Notes under the pieces: model-generated | Seen by the model: only the letters and a program-made list of their open reading frames with translations | What the model was told of the DNA's origin: nothing | Database searches by the model: none | In this document: positions 8,631 to 18,103 of the stretch, in pieces | Numbering within the stretch: position 1 is the first letter of the stretch | How the letters are laid out: each line of letters starts with the position of its first letter | Translations under genes and position numbers: made by a program | Assembly (NCBI GenBank): GCA_963708245.1 | Contig: OY970201.1 | Span: 3,596,001 to 3,660,000 of the forward strand | DNA length: 64,000 nt | Origin: CAVYXK01 sp963708245 | Lineage (GTDB): Bacteria > Pseudomonadota > Alphaproteobacteria > Acetobacterales > Acetobacteraceae | Direction of reading: 5' to 3'

Positions 8631-10166
8631 TCAGGCCGGGCTCAGGCGAAGCGGTGGCTGCAGTTGCCGGCCATGCAAGAAGTAGCGGAGCGCTTCACTG
8701 AGGATGCGATACCAGCGTTGCAGCGGATCCAACTGCTCCGCACTTTTTCGCAGCCGGTCAAGAAAGCCGGCGATGCGCAGGTAAGCTTGCCTCGCCTTGT
8801 CGCGCGCGCCATGCGCGCTGCTGATCGTCAGCCTCACCTGGCCGGCGTGTTGGGTGCGCTGCGCGATCGCCGACAGCAGCAAGGGTCGGGTGGTGATCGC
8901 CTCCCGATGGTGCTCCGGATCAGCCAGCCGGACGAACAGGCTCCACCAGTTGTAGATCAGTGCAACGATACCGGCCAGCAGCCGACACCGCGTGAGGTCC
9001 TGTGTCGTGAAACCGCCCCAACCCCATTGGTTCTTCAGCTCGTCAAAAACGTTCTCGCAATCCGCCCGATCGCGATACAACTGCCCCAGCGTCAGGATTT
9101 CATCGTCCATTGAGGTGACCAGCGCAGCGTAGTCCCACGCCTCCTGATCGGGGCCCACCTCGACGAAGCCAAGTCGCCGCTGAGCCGGATCGCCATGATC
9201 GACGGCCGGCGGACCAGCCAGTTGGCGGCGCAGCAGAATGACTTTCCGCTGCCGGCTCCAGCCCTCCAGCCGCAGGCTCGTCTCCTTGCCCTGCCAGCCC
9301 TGGCCGGCATCCTTCCAGTCCGATGCCTGCATCGCCCGTTGCAGTGCCCGCGTGACGTTTTTCGTCATGCGCAGACGGAACAGATACGCCAGCTCCTCCC
9401 GCTCGGCCCGCGCCATCACCGGCTCGATGCCCCACGACTTGTCTCCGCGCAGCAGCCACGGCCGCTGCCCCGCTCCGAGATGATCCAGCAACTCCCACAA
9501 GCCGCCCGTCGCGTGTCTGACGTTGTGCTGATCGCCGGGCAATACCTCGACCCGTAGCACCAGCCGCAGGTTCGACAGCATGTAGCTGTGATAGCAGTGC
9601 GACGGCCGACCCGGCTTGTGCGGATTATAGCCCAGCTCGGCGCCTTCCTGGTGCCCATACAAAGGTTTGATGGTGGTATCGATGTCGAGCACCCACGGCT
9701 CGCCGAGCAGCGGAGCGGTGCAATAGTCCAGGTGGTTTTGCAGCCAGGCCGAGCCTTGCGCTTCGTCGATCTTCTCCAGCCCGCGGCGAACCGAGTCCTC
9801 GCTGACCACCTTGCGCATGCCGAGCAACGGCGGGTTCACCGGATCGCAGCGCAGCGCGGTCACATGGGCATAGCGCCGGTGACCCGCCAGAACAGACAGC
9901 AGCACGGTGCCAAGCAGATCGCGTGTACGCGGTGCATTCGGGCTAGTGAACCGCAGCGGACAGTCGGCAACCCAATTGTCGAACAACCCGGCCTGCTTCA
10001 GGTAGTCGATGAAGAATGGCAGTTGGCCGAACGGCGTCACCGGTGCGGCGGCGTCCCACTCCACGTGCACGCGCCCGGCGAAGGTATCGGCAATCGCCGA
10101 ATGCGGCGCAACTTCCGGTTGCTCACCCGCGGGGTGAACCGCCAGACATCTCTGTTCTGTGCTCAT
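8631..10166 (-). CDS. IS1380-family transposase (DDE)
   Basis: A 511-residue DDE transposase that cuts and pastes the surrounding IS. The first acidic block is WVLDIDTTIKPLYG, followed by ELGYNPHKPGRPSH. The middle is LLRGDKSWG, and the C-terminal Glu is in the block RADCENVFDELKNQWGWGG. The ATG at 10166 (MSTEQRC) is preferred over an in-frame TTG at 10202. The frame is intact and of normal length, so this copy may be active. Confidence 0.93.
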   Translation of the reverse strand: MSTEQRCLAVHPAGEQPEVAPHSAIADTFAGRVHVEWDAAAPVTPFGQLPFFIDYLKQAGLFDNWVADCPLRFTSPNAPRTRDLLGTVLLSVLAGHRRYAHVTALRCDPVNPPLLGMRKVVSEDSVRRGLEKIDEAQGSAWLQNHLDYCTAPLLGEPWVLDIDTTIKPLYGHQEGAELGYNPHKPGRPSHCYHSYMLSNLRLVLRVEVLPGDQHNVRHATGGLWELLDHLGAGQRPWLLRGDKSWGIEPVMARAEREELAYLFRLRMTKNVTRALQRAMQASDWKDAGQGWQGKETSLRLEGWSRQRKVILLRRQLAGPPAVDHGDPAQRRLGFVEVGPDQEAWDYAALVTSMDDEILTLGQLYRDRADCENVFDELKNQWGWGGFTTQDLTRCRLLAGIVALIYNWWSLFVRLADPEHHREAITTRPLLLSAIAQRTQHAGQVRLTISSAHGARDKARQAYLRIAGFLDRLRKSAEQLDPLQRWYRILSEALRYFLHGRQLQPPLRLSPA

Positions 10167-10277
10167 GCCGGCCAAATCTGCCGATTCAGCCGCGGCGCGC
10201 AATCACTCAACTGCCGGATTTAGGTTAAACGCTTATGAAACGTGACCGCACCGACCCGCCAGAGACCCAGCCCAGAC

Positions 10278-10306
10278 AAAAACGGCGGGGTGTCGCCACC
10301 CCGCCG
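10278..10306 (-). terminator. Rho-independent terminator of the porin gene
   Basis: On the minus strand a perfect 10-bp stem (CGGCGGGGTG / CACCCCGCCG) with a 4-base loop is followed by five T residues. It lies 30 bp after the porin stop codon. Confidence 0.9.
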
Positions 10307-10335
10307 CGCTGCAGTGCAGCCGAAGTTCCGTCAGG

Positions 10336-11805
10336 TTACCAGCGGAACCCAAACCCCGCGCCGAAGATGTTCGAATGCACGTTGTTGTTTTGATAGCCAG
10401 GCGAACCCGTCGCGAAGTTGAAGTCGCCGCGATAGCGCTGGCCGTAGAGGTACTCGGTGTAGAAATTCGCGCCTGGGGCAAAACTGTAGGTGAAGCCAAC
10501 CTCAAGACCCGCATCGCGTTGCGCACCCGGCAGTGTCCAGTAGCCCTGGTACTTCCAGCTATACCAGGTGGCGCCAAGCTGGTAGGGGCCCCAGTTATAT
10601 TCGGCGCCGACCATCCAGGCGAGCGAGTCCACGCCGTTCGCGGGAAGCGCCGCCATCTGGCCGTTGTACTGGCCCCCGATGGCGCTGCCGCCGACCGTCA
10701 CGCCGGCGAAAGTCACTGCCACGCCGCCAAAGCCGATCTTCAGGTCGTCGAAGTGGGTGGTCGGGGTCAGAGTAATCGTGTTGCCGTTGATATTGGTGAA
10801 GGTGGCGCCACCCACACCCGGGTTATTCGCTGAGGGGAGAACGTGCCCGCCGTACGCGCCGACGGCCGATGCCGCGATTCCCCAACCGTTGTACGTGTTG
10901 TTAAAGCGGAGGCCGACCTCCAGCGTGTTCCGCCGCCGCTGCAGGTCGTTCGCCGCGGTGGAGGTGGACTGGTTGTTGCAGTTTACGAACCCGGCTGTCG
11001 TGATTCCGGTTCCCGCCCCGGCGGTCGCACCGTTGCAGTTCTGCCCGTCGGTGACGTTCGCGGTGCTGGGCTCGAAGCTGACGGCGCCGTCCAGCATGTT
11101 GAAGAACTTGGGTGAGAGATAGACCACCTTGGCACTGGTGTATTCGGCGCCGACGTCCATGAACGGCCAGTTCGGGGCCGAGCCTGATAGACCGTAGGAG
11201 CCACCGTTCTCCCAGTCGTTGATGTCGCCGTTCCAGCCGCCGGTCGCGATGTCGTCGAAGACGCCGGTCAACATATTCGACAGCGGGCCGTCGGTCTGGC
11301 CGAAGCGCATGATACCGAGTTGAGCGGTACCCATATAGAGATAGTCACGCCGCCAGAACAGCGTGTCGCCCGTGCTGTTACCAGAGGCGCCTGCGTTACC
11401 GGCGGTGCCGCTGGCTCCGAAGCCGCTGCTGTTGTTATCGCGGATTTCCCAGAACACACCGTATTGCAGCCCGTTGGTCGCCAAGGCGTCGAAGCCAAGG
11501 TAGAAACGCGGATACCCGATGATCCCGTAGGGCTGCATCTTGTCGCCGGCTTGGCTCTGCGTGGTGCTCCAACCACTCACGAAATACATGTTCTCACGCA
11601 GCTCGAGGCGCACCACGATCTGCCCCGGAGCCAGGCCGGCCAAGGGCGTTTGCTTGAACCCTGCTGACAAGGCCGGGGTCGCCGGTGACGCGGGCGGCGT
11701 GGGCTGTGTCGGCAGACTGGGATTGACGACCGAAATTTCCGCCGCTTGTGCGATCCCCAACGAGGCACCCAGCACGGCCACGGTGGCCATCAGGAGCTTA
11801 CGCAT
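10336..11805 (-). CDS. Outer-membrane porin
   Basis: A 489-residue trimeric-type porin that lets small solutes through the outer membrane. The signal peptide MRKLLMATVAVLG ends at AQA before AEISV. The mature chain shows alternating aromatic/polar strands typical of beta-barrels (for example ENMYFVSGWSTTQ and LGFDALATNGLQYGVFWEI). It ends in the aromatic residue expected for BAM recognition (FGAGFGFRW). It is preceded by a roughly 40-residue Pro/Thr-rich spacer. It is monocistronic, with a strong terminator directly downstream. Confidence 0.9.
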   Translation of the reverse strand: MRKLLMATVAVLGASLGIAQAAEISVVNPSLPTQPTPPASPATPALSAGFKQTPLAGLAPGQIVVRLELRENMYFVSGWSTTQSQAGDKMQPYGIIGYPRFYLGFDALATNGLQYGVFWEIRDNNSSGFGASGTAGNAGASGNSTGDTLFWRRDYLYMGTAQLGIMRFGQTDGPLSNMLTGVFDDIATGGWNGDINDWENGGSYGLSGSAPNWPFMDVGAEYTSAKVVYLSPKFFNMLDGAVSFEPSTANVTDGQNCNGATAGAGTGITTAGFVNCNNQSTSTAANDLQRRRNTLEVGLRFNNTYNGWGIAASAVGAYGGHVLPSANNPGVGGATFTNINGNTITLTPTTHFDDLKIGFGGVAVTFAGVTVGGSAIGGQYNGQMAALPANGVDSLAWMVGAEYNWGPYQLGATWYSWKYQGYWTLPGAQRDAGLEVGFTYSFAPGANFYTEYLYGQRYRGDFNFATGSPGYQNNNVHSNIFGAGFGFRW

Positions 11806-12184
11806 TCATTCCTCCTCGTTACGCCAGCGCGAACCGGCGGACACTGAAGGCCCCCGCCCCGCTAGGGGCTGCCAGACCTGCGGCGCATATTGACGGGTGG
11901 CTCCCGGCTCCGCAACGGCCCGGTCGGGGTCCTCATGGCATTGGCGAAACACTGTGGCGGCGACGCAACACGACCGGCGGAGACGAGACGGCGCGCCCGG
12001 CGAGAGCGGACCTGGGGGCTGCCGGACCGGAACCTCGTGGGGCCACGGCCTTCGTGGTGCTCCGTGGATCCTCCGCGGTTCTCCGTGTGAACCCTTTCCC
12101 AACCATGCCCCCCCGGCGCGCGCACGAGTGTCCCCAAGCGCGACGGTCGTAGCCCGCGCGCGGCATCGGCGTTAAGGTAGCACC
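11806..12184. other. Intergenic region with a degenerate repeat
   Basis: A 379-bp divergent region between the porin and the acylase gene, so it should contain both promoters. At about 12050-12095 it holds a low-complexity stretch (TCGTGGTGCTCCGTGG... TTCTCCGTGTGAACCC) resembling the decayed repeats often seen near GxxExxY elements. I see no gene. Confidence 0.4.
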
Positions 12185-14605
12185 TTGCATATTTCACCCC
12201 GCTCGAGCATCGCCCTCGCCGGAGTCCTGCTGCTGCTTTCGGTTCGGCTGGCTCCAGCGCAGCCGCAGGCAGGTCCGCCGATTCAAACGACGACAGTTTC
12301 AGTCCCGGGGCTCACGCAGCCAGCCGAGATCCTGATCGATCCCTGGGGGATCCCGCACATCTATGCCGGGAACGAGGCGGACGCATACATGGCGCAGGGC
12401 TTCGATGCCGCGCGCCTGCGCCTGTGGCAAATCGATTTCTGGCGCCGCCGCGGCCTCGGTTTGCTCGCATCGACATTTGGCTCCCAATTCCTCAGCTACG
12501 ACCGCGCGGCAAGGCTGTTCCTAGATCGCACCGACCCAGGAACAGCCTGGGCGAAATACGATCCGTCGGTTGTGCGCGGCGCCGCCGCCTTCACGGCGGG
12601 AGTGAACGCCTACATCGCTCTGGTCGAACGTAATCCGGCGCTGCTGCCCCCTGAATTCGTCGAGCTCGGCTACCGGCCGGAGAGATGGCAGCCCGAGGAC
12701 CTGCTGCGCATTCGGCTGCCACCATCGGAACTCGTCAGCCGGGTCGCGCGGGCGGAGCTCGCTTGCAAAGGCGGGCTCCAGTTCAATTCGCTTCGCACGC
12801 AGCTTTCGCCGCCATGGAAGGTCGAGGTCCCCGCCGGCCTCGATCCCTGCGCCATCAGCTTCGACGATCTGGATGACCTGTTCGGAGCCGACGAGCCTAT
12901 AGCCGTGACTCCGGCGATGCTGAAGGCAGGTTTGCTGCCCGGCACGCGATTGGGCGACCGGACGGGCGCCGATGAGACAACAGAGGGAAGCAATGCCTGG
13001 GCGATCGCCGCGAGCAAGAGCTCGACCGGCCGTCCGATCCTCGCCCATGACCCGCACACGCCGTTCGATGTGCCGTCCTTGCGTTTGATCGTGCAGGTGA
13101 CCGCGCCAGGTCTTCACTTCATCGGTGCGGGGTTTCCGGAAGATCCGGGCATCTCGCGCGGGCACAATGACCGGATCGCCTGGGGCTCCACTGACTTCGC
13201 CGCCAACCTCGGCGAGCTGTATATCTATGAAACGAAGCCCGGCGACCCGGACATGTACCGCTATCGGGATGGATGGGAGCGTACGACCACCATCTCCGAG
13301 CCGGTGCCGGTGAAAGGCGCGACGCCGGTCATCATGACCTTCAAATACACTCGGCACGGACCGGTGCTCTCCGAGGATCCGGCTCATCACCGCGCCATCG
13401 CGGTTGGTCTCGAGCCTGAGCCTGGCGCCGCGCCGGCGCTGTTCAACCTGACGGCCGGCATCTATCGGGCTGAGGATTGGCCGGGGTTTCTGGCGGCGGC
13501 TCGGCACGACGACACCGGCAACTATGTCTACGCCGGAGTTGACGGGACGATCGGCTGGATGGCGGCGGCTCGGGTTCCCATCCGGCCGGATTTCGATGGA
13601 CTGATGCCGGTGCCGGGGGATGGACGATATGAGCACAAAGGTATCCTTCCCAACGATGATCTGCTGACCGAAGCCAACCCGGCGCGAGGCTGGATCGCCA
13701 GCGCGAACCAATTGAGCCTGCCACCGAACTACCCGATCGCCGAGCGCAAGGTCGGTTTCGAATGGCAGCAAGACTATCGCTATGCCCGGATTGCCGAAAT
13801 CCTGTCGCAACCGAGGAAGCTGACCCTGCAAGACAATGTGGCGTTGCAGAACGACGTGGTCTCGATGCCCGCGCGCGCCCTGGTTCCCCTGCTCGAAGCC
13901 GTGCAAACCGACAATACGGACTTCCTGACCGCACGACGGATGCTGAGCACCTGGGACCGGCGACTCCCCGGAGACAGCGCTGCCGCCGCCCTATTCGAGG
14001 TCTGGGAATATCGCCATCTGCGTTTGCTGCTTCTTTCGCGCGTCGTCCCACCCGCGCTTCTGCCGATCATGGGCGAAGGCGACATACGCTCGGTCATCGC
14101 CCTGCTGCAGCACCCGGACGAGCGGCTCGGCCGCGATCCCGTCGCAGCCAGAAACGCGATCCTGCTCAATTCTCTGGTCGCCGCCTGGGCCGAAACGCGC
14201 ACGTTGCTGGGCGATCATCCCGAGACTTGGCATTGGTCTCACCTGCATCGGGCCGTATTTCGGCATCCTTTCTCGCAGGTATTTTCGCCAACGCCGCGTG
14301 CCCTTGCGGACGCAGATTTCGGTGGGAAAGGCGGCAATTCCTATACAGTCATGGCGACCTGGGTGCCCGGTGCCGGCACGATGGACATCAGCGGCGGCGC
14401 ATCCTTCTCGATGGTTCTGGACGTCGGAGCCTGGGATAATTCCGTGGTGCTTGCCACCCAGGGGGAGTCCGGCATCCCGACGGATGCGCACTACCGCGAC
14501 CTGTATCCACGATGGCTGGCGGGCGCATCGTTTCCTCTGATCTACAGCCGCGCGCTGGTCGAGAAGGTGGCCGAGAGTCGCTGGGACCTGGAGCCCGCGC
14601 CATAG
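12185..14605 (+). CDS. Penicillin acylase family protein (Ntn hydrolase)
   Basis: An 806-residue periplasmic precursor that self-cleaves into alpha and beta chains and hydrolyses amide bonds, such as beta-lactam side chains or acyl-homoserine lactones. A signal peptide is present (LAGVLLLLSVRLAPAQ). The alpha chain has IDPWGIPHIYAGNEADAYMAQGF. The predicted N-terminal nucleophile of the beta chain is Ser269 in EGSNAWAIA. Later motifs are HDPHTP, PGISRGHNDRIAWG and the C-terminal GGNSYTVMATW. The start is TTG, with AAGG 8 bases upstream. The natural substrate is unknown. Confidence 0.9.
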   Translation: MHISPRSSIALAGVLLLLSVRLAPAQPQAGPPIQTTTVSVPGLTQPAEILIDPWGIPHIYAGNEADAYMAQGFDAARLRLWQIDFWRRRGLGLLASTFGSQFLSYDRAARLFLDRTDPGTAWAKYDPSVVRGAAAFTAGVNAYIALVERNPALLPPEFVELGYRPERWQPEDLLRIRLPPSELVSRVARAELACKGGLQFNSLRTQLSPPWKVEVPAGLDPCAISFDDLDDLFGADEPIAVTPAMLKAGLLPGTRLGDRTGADETTEGSNAWAIAASKSSTGRPILAHDPHTPFDVPSLRLIVQVTAPGLHFIGAGFPEDPGISRGHNDRIAWGSTDFAANLGELYIYETKPGDPDMYRYRDGWERTTTISEPVPVKGATPVIMTFKYTRHGPVLSEDPAHHRAIAVGLEPEPGAAPALFNLTAGIYRAEDWPGFLAAARHDDTGNYVYAGVDGTIGWMAAARVPIRPDFDGLMPVPGDGRYEHKGILPNDDLLTEANPARGWIASANQLSLPPNYPIAERKVGFEWQQDYRYARIAEILSQPRKLTLQDNVALQNDVVSMPARALVPLLEAVQTDNTDFLTARRMLSTWDRRLPGDSAAAALFEVWEYRHLRLLLLSRVVPPALLPIMGEGDIRSVIALLQHPDERLGRDPVAARNAILLNSLVAAWAETRTLLGDHPETWHWSHLHRAVFRHPFSQVFSPTPRALADADFGGKGGNSYTVMATWVPGAGTMDISGGASFSMVLDVGAWDNSVVLATQGESGIPTDAHYRDLYPRWLAGASFPLIYSRALVEKVAESRWDLEPAP

Positions 14606-14829
14606 CGGGCGGGTTCAAATCGAGACAGAGATCCCCAAGGGACCGAGTTCATTGATATTTGCTCGTGTTACGATTTCCGGAGTTTGTCGTGCGCCGTGGT
14701 ATCGACGGCGATCGCCATACTCATCTAACAAGCCGCAAGCGGCTCGGGCCAAATGGACGTTGCGTGCACCGGCACCGCTGGCCATCTATGCGCGGGGACT
14801 TTGTTTAATTAATCAGAAAGGATAGAGCA
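14606..14829. other. Intergenic region upstream of the lipoprotein gene
   Basis: I recognise no gene or strong hairpin. The AT-rich GTTTAATTAATCAGAAAGGA just before 14830 supplies the ribosome binding site of the lipoprotein gene. Confidence 0.3.
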
Positions 14830-15222
14830 GTGACGCGGTTCACATCAGGTCTGGCGGCTCTCAGCATGTGTGCAGTCGTGTCCGCCTGCGCGCAGTCCGT
14901 GCAGAACAAGGAAGACATGCTGGTCGCCGCTGGTTTCACGCCAGTGCCGGCGAACACCCCACAACGTCAGGCCTCTTTGGCATCCCTGCCGCCGCATAAA
15001 TTCGTGCATCAGATGCAAGGCGGGAAGGTGGTCTATACTTATGCGGATCCGACGATCTGCGACTGCCTGTATGTCGGCGATCAGGCCGCATATGGCCGCT
15101 ACCGCGAGAACGTGTTCCAGAAGAACCTGGCCAACGAGCAGCAGATGAACGCTGTGGTGAGCCCGGATCCGGACTGGAGCTCTTGGGGGCAGCCAGGTTG
15201 CAACAACCATCTCACCTGTTAG
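14830..15222 (+). CDS. Small lipoprotein of unknown function
   Basis: 130 residues with a lipoprotein signal peptide: hydrophobic LAALSMCAVV, then the lipobox VSAC with Cys20 as the lipidated residue. The mature part has VVYTYADPTICDCLYVGDQ and two further cysteines near the C-terminus (PGCNNHLTC). This could give disulphides in the periplasm. The start is GTG with AAAGGA 7 bases upstream. It resembles small lipoproteins common in Acetobacteraceae, but I know no function for them. Confidence 0.8.
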   Translation: MTRFTSGLAALSMCAVVSACAQSVQNKEDMLVAAGFTPVPANTPQRQASLASLPPHKFVHQMQGGKVVYTYADPTICDCLYVGDQAAYGRYRENVFQKNLANEQQMNAVVSPDPDWSSWGQPGCNNHLTC

Positions 15223-15273
15223 GGGTGTAGGATCATTGACTTGCACTAATGGGCTCGGACTTGGAGTAGTCGT

Positions 15274-15320
15274 GTCGTTGCGAGGACCGCGAGGCGAAAC
15301 GTGGCGGGACGAAGCAATCC
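15274..15320. repeat. Degenerate interspersed repeat of the 'TTGCGAGG...GAAGCAATCC' type
   Basis: Reads TCGTTGCGAGGACCGCGAGG, then GACGAAGCAATCC. This is the general form of an intergenic repeat that I recall from many alphaproteobacterial genomes. It lies in the gap between the lipoprotein gene and the convergent thiE-like gene. Confidence 0.45.
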
Positions 15321-15417
15321 CCGTTCGGCCAGGCCCGCATCGTTTTCGTGTGAGCAGGTCTCTGGATCCCGGTGCCTCTCGGTGATCTCTGTGTCGATTC
15401 GCCCTCAGACCAGGCAC

Positions 15418-15936
15418 TCAGCCCAGCGCGCCGATCGCCCCCGCCCCACGGCACAGACGCCGGGGCAGGCGCCGTGCTGAGTCGCCGGTGATGCCGCCCA
15501 GCGCCAGCACCGGCACCCGCGCCCGCCGTGCCAGCACTGCCCAGCGCACCGGCCCCAGCGCGGTAGCGTCGGGATGGCTGGCGGTGGCGAAGGCGGGCGA
15601 AAGAAACGCCAGCGCTGCTCCGGCGCGCCCGGCCCGCAGCAGCTCCAGCCGAGAATGTGCCGAACTGGTCACCAACCCCCGCCGCGGCCGCACCAACCCT
15701 GGCCAGCGGCCCCCGCGCAAATGCACACCGGCACGCAGTGCCGCCGCCAGCCGCGCATCCCCCGCCACCACCAGTGCCAGCCGTCGCGCCCGGCAGATGC
15801 GCGCCAGCGCCCGCCCCAGCGCCGCCCTCCCCGGCTCGTTGTCATGCCGCAGCACCACCCCGGCGAGCCCACGTGGCAGCCGCGCCACAGCGGCGCGGGG
15901 ATCGCGCTGCCGCCGCGCGTCCGTAAACAGCCACAA
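15418..15936 (-). CDS. Thiamine-phosphate synthase (ThiE/TenI)-like protein
   Basis: A 172-residue TIM-barrel protein, shorter than ThiE (about 210). It has the N-terminal LWLFTDARR, AGVVLRHDN, LALVVAGDARLAAALRAGVHL, and the C-terminal phosphate site VLALGGITGDSARRL. Many substrate residues of true ThiE are absent, so it may be a divergent paralogue. I chose the TTG start at 15936 because GGGGAG lies 5 bases before it; the longer frame upstream encodes low-quality sequence. It diverges from yggS, a pairing I recall from other Acetobacteraceae. Confidence 0.75.
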   Translation of the reverse strand: MWLFTDARRQRDPRAAVARLPRGLAGVVLRHDNEPGRAALGRALARICRARRLALVVAGDARLAAALRAGVHLRGGRWPGLVRPRRGLVTSSAHSRLELLRAGRAGAALAFLSPAFATASHPDATALGPVRWAVLARRARVPVLALGGITGDSARRLPRRLCRGAGAIGALG

Positions 15937-16111
15937 CGTAACTCCCCCTCCCCTTGCGGGAGGGCGCCGGGGGGAGGGGGCCGCGGGCGCGTGGCTCCCC
16001 CTTGGGACAAACAAATGCCCTCCGGAAGCGACCCAGGGGGAGGGGCCCGAGGGCAAAGAGCGGCCCCCCCGTGCCTTGACGGCGCGCCCCCAGGCGATGA
16101 GCCTTCGGTCC

Positions 16112-16789
16112 ATGTCGGAACTCGCCCCCCAGGGCGTCGCGGCCAACCTGCGCCGGATCCACGATCGTATCGCCAACGCGGCGATCCGCTGCGGCCGGCG
16201 CCCGGAGGATGTCACGCTCGTCGCGGTTTCCAAGACCAAGCCAGCCGAGGCAGTGCAAGAGGCGCTGGCTGCCGGCCAGACGGTGTTCGGCGAGAACCGC
16301 GTGCAGGAAGCGGCGGCGAAATTCCCCCCACTCCGCGCGGCGCACCCGGCGCTGCGCCTGCACATCATCGGCGGGCTGCAGACCAACAAGGCGCGCGACG
16401 CAGTGCGCCTGGCCGACGTGATCGAGACCCTCGACCGCCCCCGCCTCGCTGACGCGCTGGCCAGTGCGATGGAAAAAGAGAACCGGCGCCCCGCCCTGCT
16501 GATCGAGGTCAACACCGGCGACGAGTCACAGAAATCCGGTATCACCCGCAATGAAGCAGATGGTTTCATCCGCGGCTGCAAGGCCCGGTTCGGTGGCCAG
16601 CTTGTTGGCCTGATGTGCGTCCCCCCGCTCGATCAGGATCCGCGACCCCATTTCGAGTGGCTTGCCGACCGCGCCGCGAAACACGGGCTGGCCACGCTGT
16701 CGATGGGCATGTCCGCCGATTTCGAGACCGCGATCGCCTGCGGCGCAACCTGGGTACGCATCGGCTCCGCCATATTTGGCGCCCGGTGA
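16112..16789 (+). CDS. yggS: YggS family PLP homeostasis protein
   Basis: 225 residues with an alanine-racemase-like TIM barrel that binds pyridoxal phosphate and helps balance B6 vitamers and amino-acid pools. The PLP lysine is Lys41 in VAVSKTKP. Other signatures are GENRVQEA, HIIGGLQTNK, LIEVNTGDESQKSG, LMCVPP, and the C-terminal SMGMSADFETAI with VRIGSAIFG. The ATG at 16112 fits the family; another in-frame ATG lies at 16097. Confidence 0.93.
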   Translation: MSELAPQGVAANLRRIHDRIANAAIRCGRRPEDVTLVAVSKTKPAEAVQEALAAGQTVFGENRVQEAAAKFPPLRAAHPALRLHIIGGLQTNKARDAVRLADVIETLDRPRLADALASAMEKENRRPALLIEVNTGDESQKSGITRNEADGFIRGCKARFGGQLVGLMCVPPLDQDPRPHFEWLADRAAKHGLATLSMGMSADFETAIACGATWVRIGSAIFGAR

Positions 16790-16862
16790 CGGTAGAAAGG
16801 TAAGATTCGCCGCAATCCCATGCCACCTCTGCGAAGCTCACAACCGAAAACGGAGGTCATCC

Positions 16863-18098
16863 ATGGATCAGATGACGGTAGCCGGCAGGCACTGGCAGGC
16901 CGGCCTGACCCGCGTGCCCTACTGGGTGTACCAGGACCCCGACCTGCCGGCGCTGGAACAGAAGCGCATCTTCGAGGGGCCGGTCTGGAACTACCTCTGC
17001 CTGGAAACCGAGATCGCCAATCCTGGCGACTGGCGCGCCACCTCCGTCGGCAGCATGCCTGTGGTGGTCGCGCGCACTGCGGATGGTGCCATCGCCGCGT
17101 TCGAGAATCGCTGCGCGCATCGCGGCGCGCTGATCTGCCTGGACAACGGCGGCACCGGAGCCAAGGACTTCCAGTGCGTCTATCACGCTTGGCGCTACGA
17201 CCTGTGCGGCAACCTCGCGTCGGTCGCGTTCCGTCACGGCGTCAATGGCAAAGGCGGCATGCCGCCCGATTTCCGGCTGGAGGGACACGGCCCGCGCAAG
17301 CCGCGCACCGCCACACTCTGCGGGCTGGTGTTCGGCACGCTGTCAACCGAGACGCCACCGCTGGAAGACTGGCTCGGCGCCCCCATCGTCGCGAAGATCA
17401 AGCGTGTGCTTGGCGGCCGCCAACCGGAGATCATCGGCCGGTTCACCCAGCCGCTGCCGAACAACTGGAAACTGTATGCCGAGAACGTGAAGGACACCTA
17501 TCACGCCAGCCTGCTGCATCTGTTCTTCGCCACCTTCCACATCAACCGCCTGTCGCTCGGCGGCGGCGTGACCATCAGCGAGTCGGGGGGACATCACGCC
17601 AGCGCCACCCGCATGCCCACCGATTCGGTCGATACCACTTATCAGGGGATGCGCTCGGTCGATGACGGCTTCCGCCTCGCCGATCCGAGCATGCTGGAGG
17701 TCCGCCCCGAGTTTGGCGACGATATCCAGTTGCAGATCCTGGCGCTGTTCCCCTGCTTCGTGTTGCAGCAGATCCGCAACTGCATCGCGCTGCGGCAGGT
17801 GACGCCGCGTGGACTGGAAGCGACCGACCTCGATTGGATCTTCCTCGGCTTCGCCGACGACTCGCCGGAGCTAAGAACGTTACGGTGGAAACAATGCAAC
17901 CTGGTCGGCCCGGCCGGCTACGTGTCGATGGAGGACGGTTGCGTCGGCGGCTTCGTCCAGCGCGGCATCGCTGCGGCCGCCGAAGCGGACTCGGTGGTCG
18001 AGATGGGCGGCAGCGGCGCCGGCTCCGAGGACACTCGCGCCACCGAGGCCGCCGTGCGCGGCTTCTGGAAGCAGTGGCGCACGACGATGGGGATCTAG
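16863..18098 (+). CDS. Rieske ring-hydroxylating dioxygenase, large (alpha) subunit
   Basis: 411 residues. Together with the small subunit it would dihydroxylate an aromatic ring using electrons from a separate reductase or ferredoxin. The Rieske 2Fe-2S ligands are Cys84, His86, Cys105 and His108 (CAHRG ... CVYHAW). The catalytic iron site has Asp211 as bridge and His214/His219 as ligands (KDTYHASLLH). A strong ribosome site (GGAGG) precedes the ATG at 16863. It looks closest to the salicylate/anthranilate-type alpha subunits, but the substrate is not determinable. No reductase or ferredoxin gene is nearby. Confidence 0.92.
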   Translation: MDQMTVAGRHWQAGLTRVPYWVYQDPDLPALEQKRIFEGPVWNYLCLETEIANPGDWRATSVGSMPVVVARTADGAIAAFENRCAHRGALICLDNGGTGAKDFQCVYHAWRYDLCGNLASVAFRHGVNGKGGMPPDFRLEGHGPRKPRTATLCGLVFGTLSTETPPLEDWLGAPIVAKIKRVLGGRQPEIIGRFTQPLPNNWKLYAENVKDTYHASLLHLFFATFHINRLSLGGGVTISESGGHHASATRMPTDSVDTTYQGMRSVDDGFRLADPSMLEVRPEFGDDIQLQILALFPCFVLQQIRNCIALRQVTPRGLEATDLDWIFLGFADDSPELRTLRWKQCNLVGPAGYVSMEDGCVGGFVQRGIAAAAEADSVVEMGGSGAGSEDTRATEAAVRGFWKQWRTTMGI

Positions 18099-18103
18099 GC
18101 GCG

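Larger units (their letters stand above)
8498..10224. mobile_element. IS1380-family insertion sequence, complete, with 5-bp target duplication
   Basis: A 1727-bp element carrying one transposase gene on the minus strand. Both ends begin CCTAAATCCGGCAGTT when read inward (8498 on the left, 10224 on the right). Identical TTAAA flanks lie at 8493-8497 and 10225-10229, matching the 4-5 bp duplication expected of IS1380. The left end is doubled: its outer 65 bp occur twice in tandem. An intact frame, inverted ends and a perfect duplication suggest a recent insertion. Confidence 0.92.

Noticed and set aside
12521..13906. 461-codon minus-strand open frame inside the acylase gene
   Set aside because: Antisense shadow; the plus-strand acylase has all family motifs.
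15950..16080. GC-rich hairpins between the thiE-like gene and yggS
   Set aside because: Could be a REP-type repeat, but it is short, irregular and overlaps the divergent promoter region.
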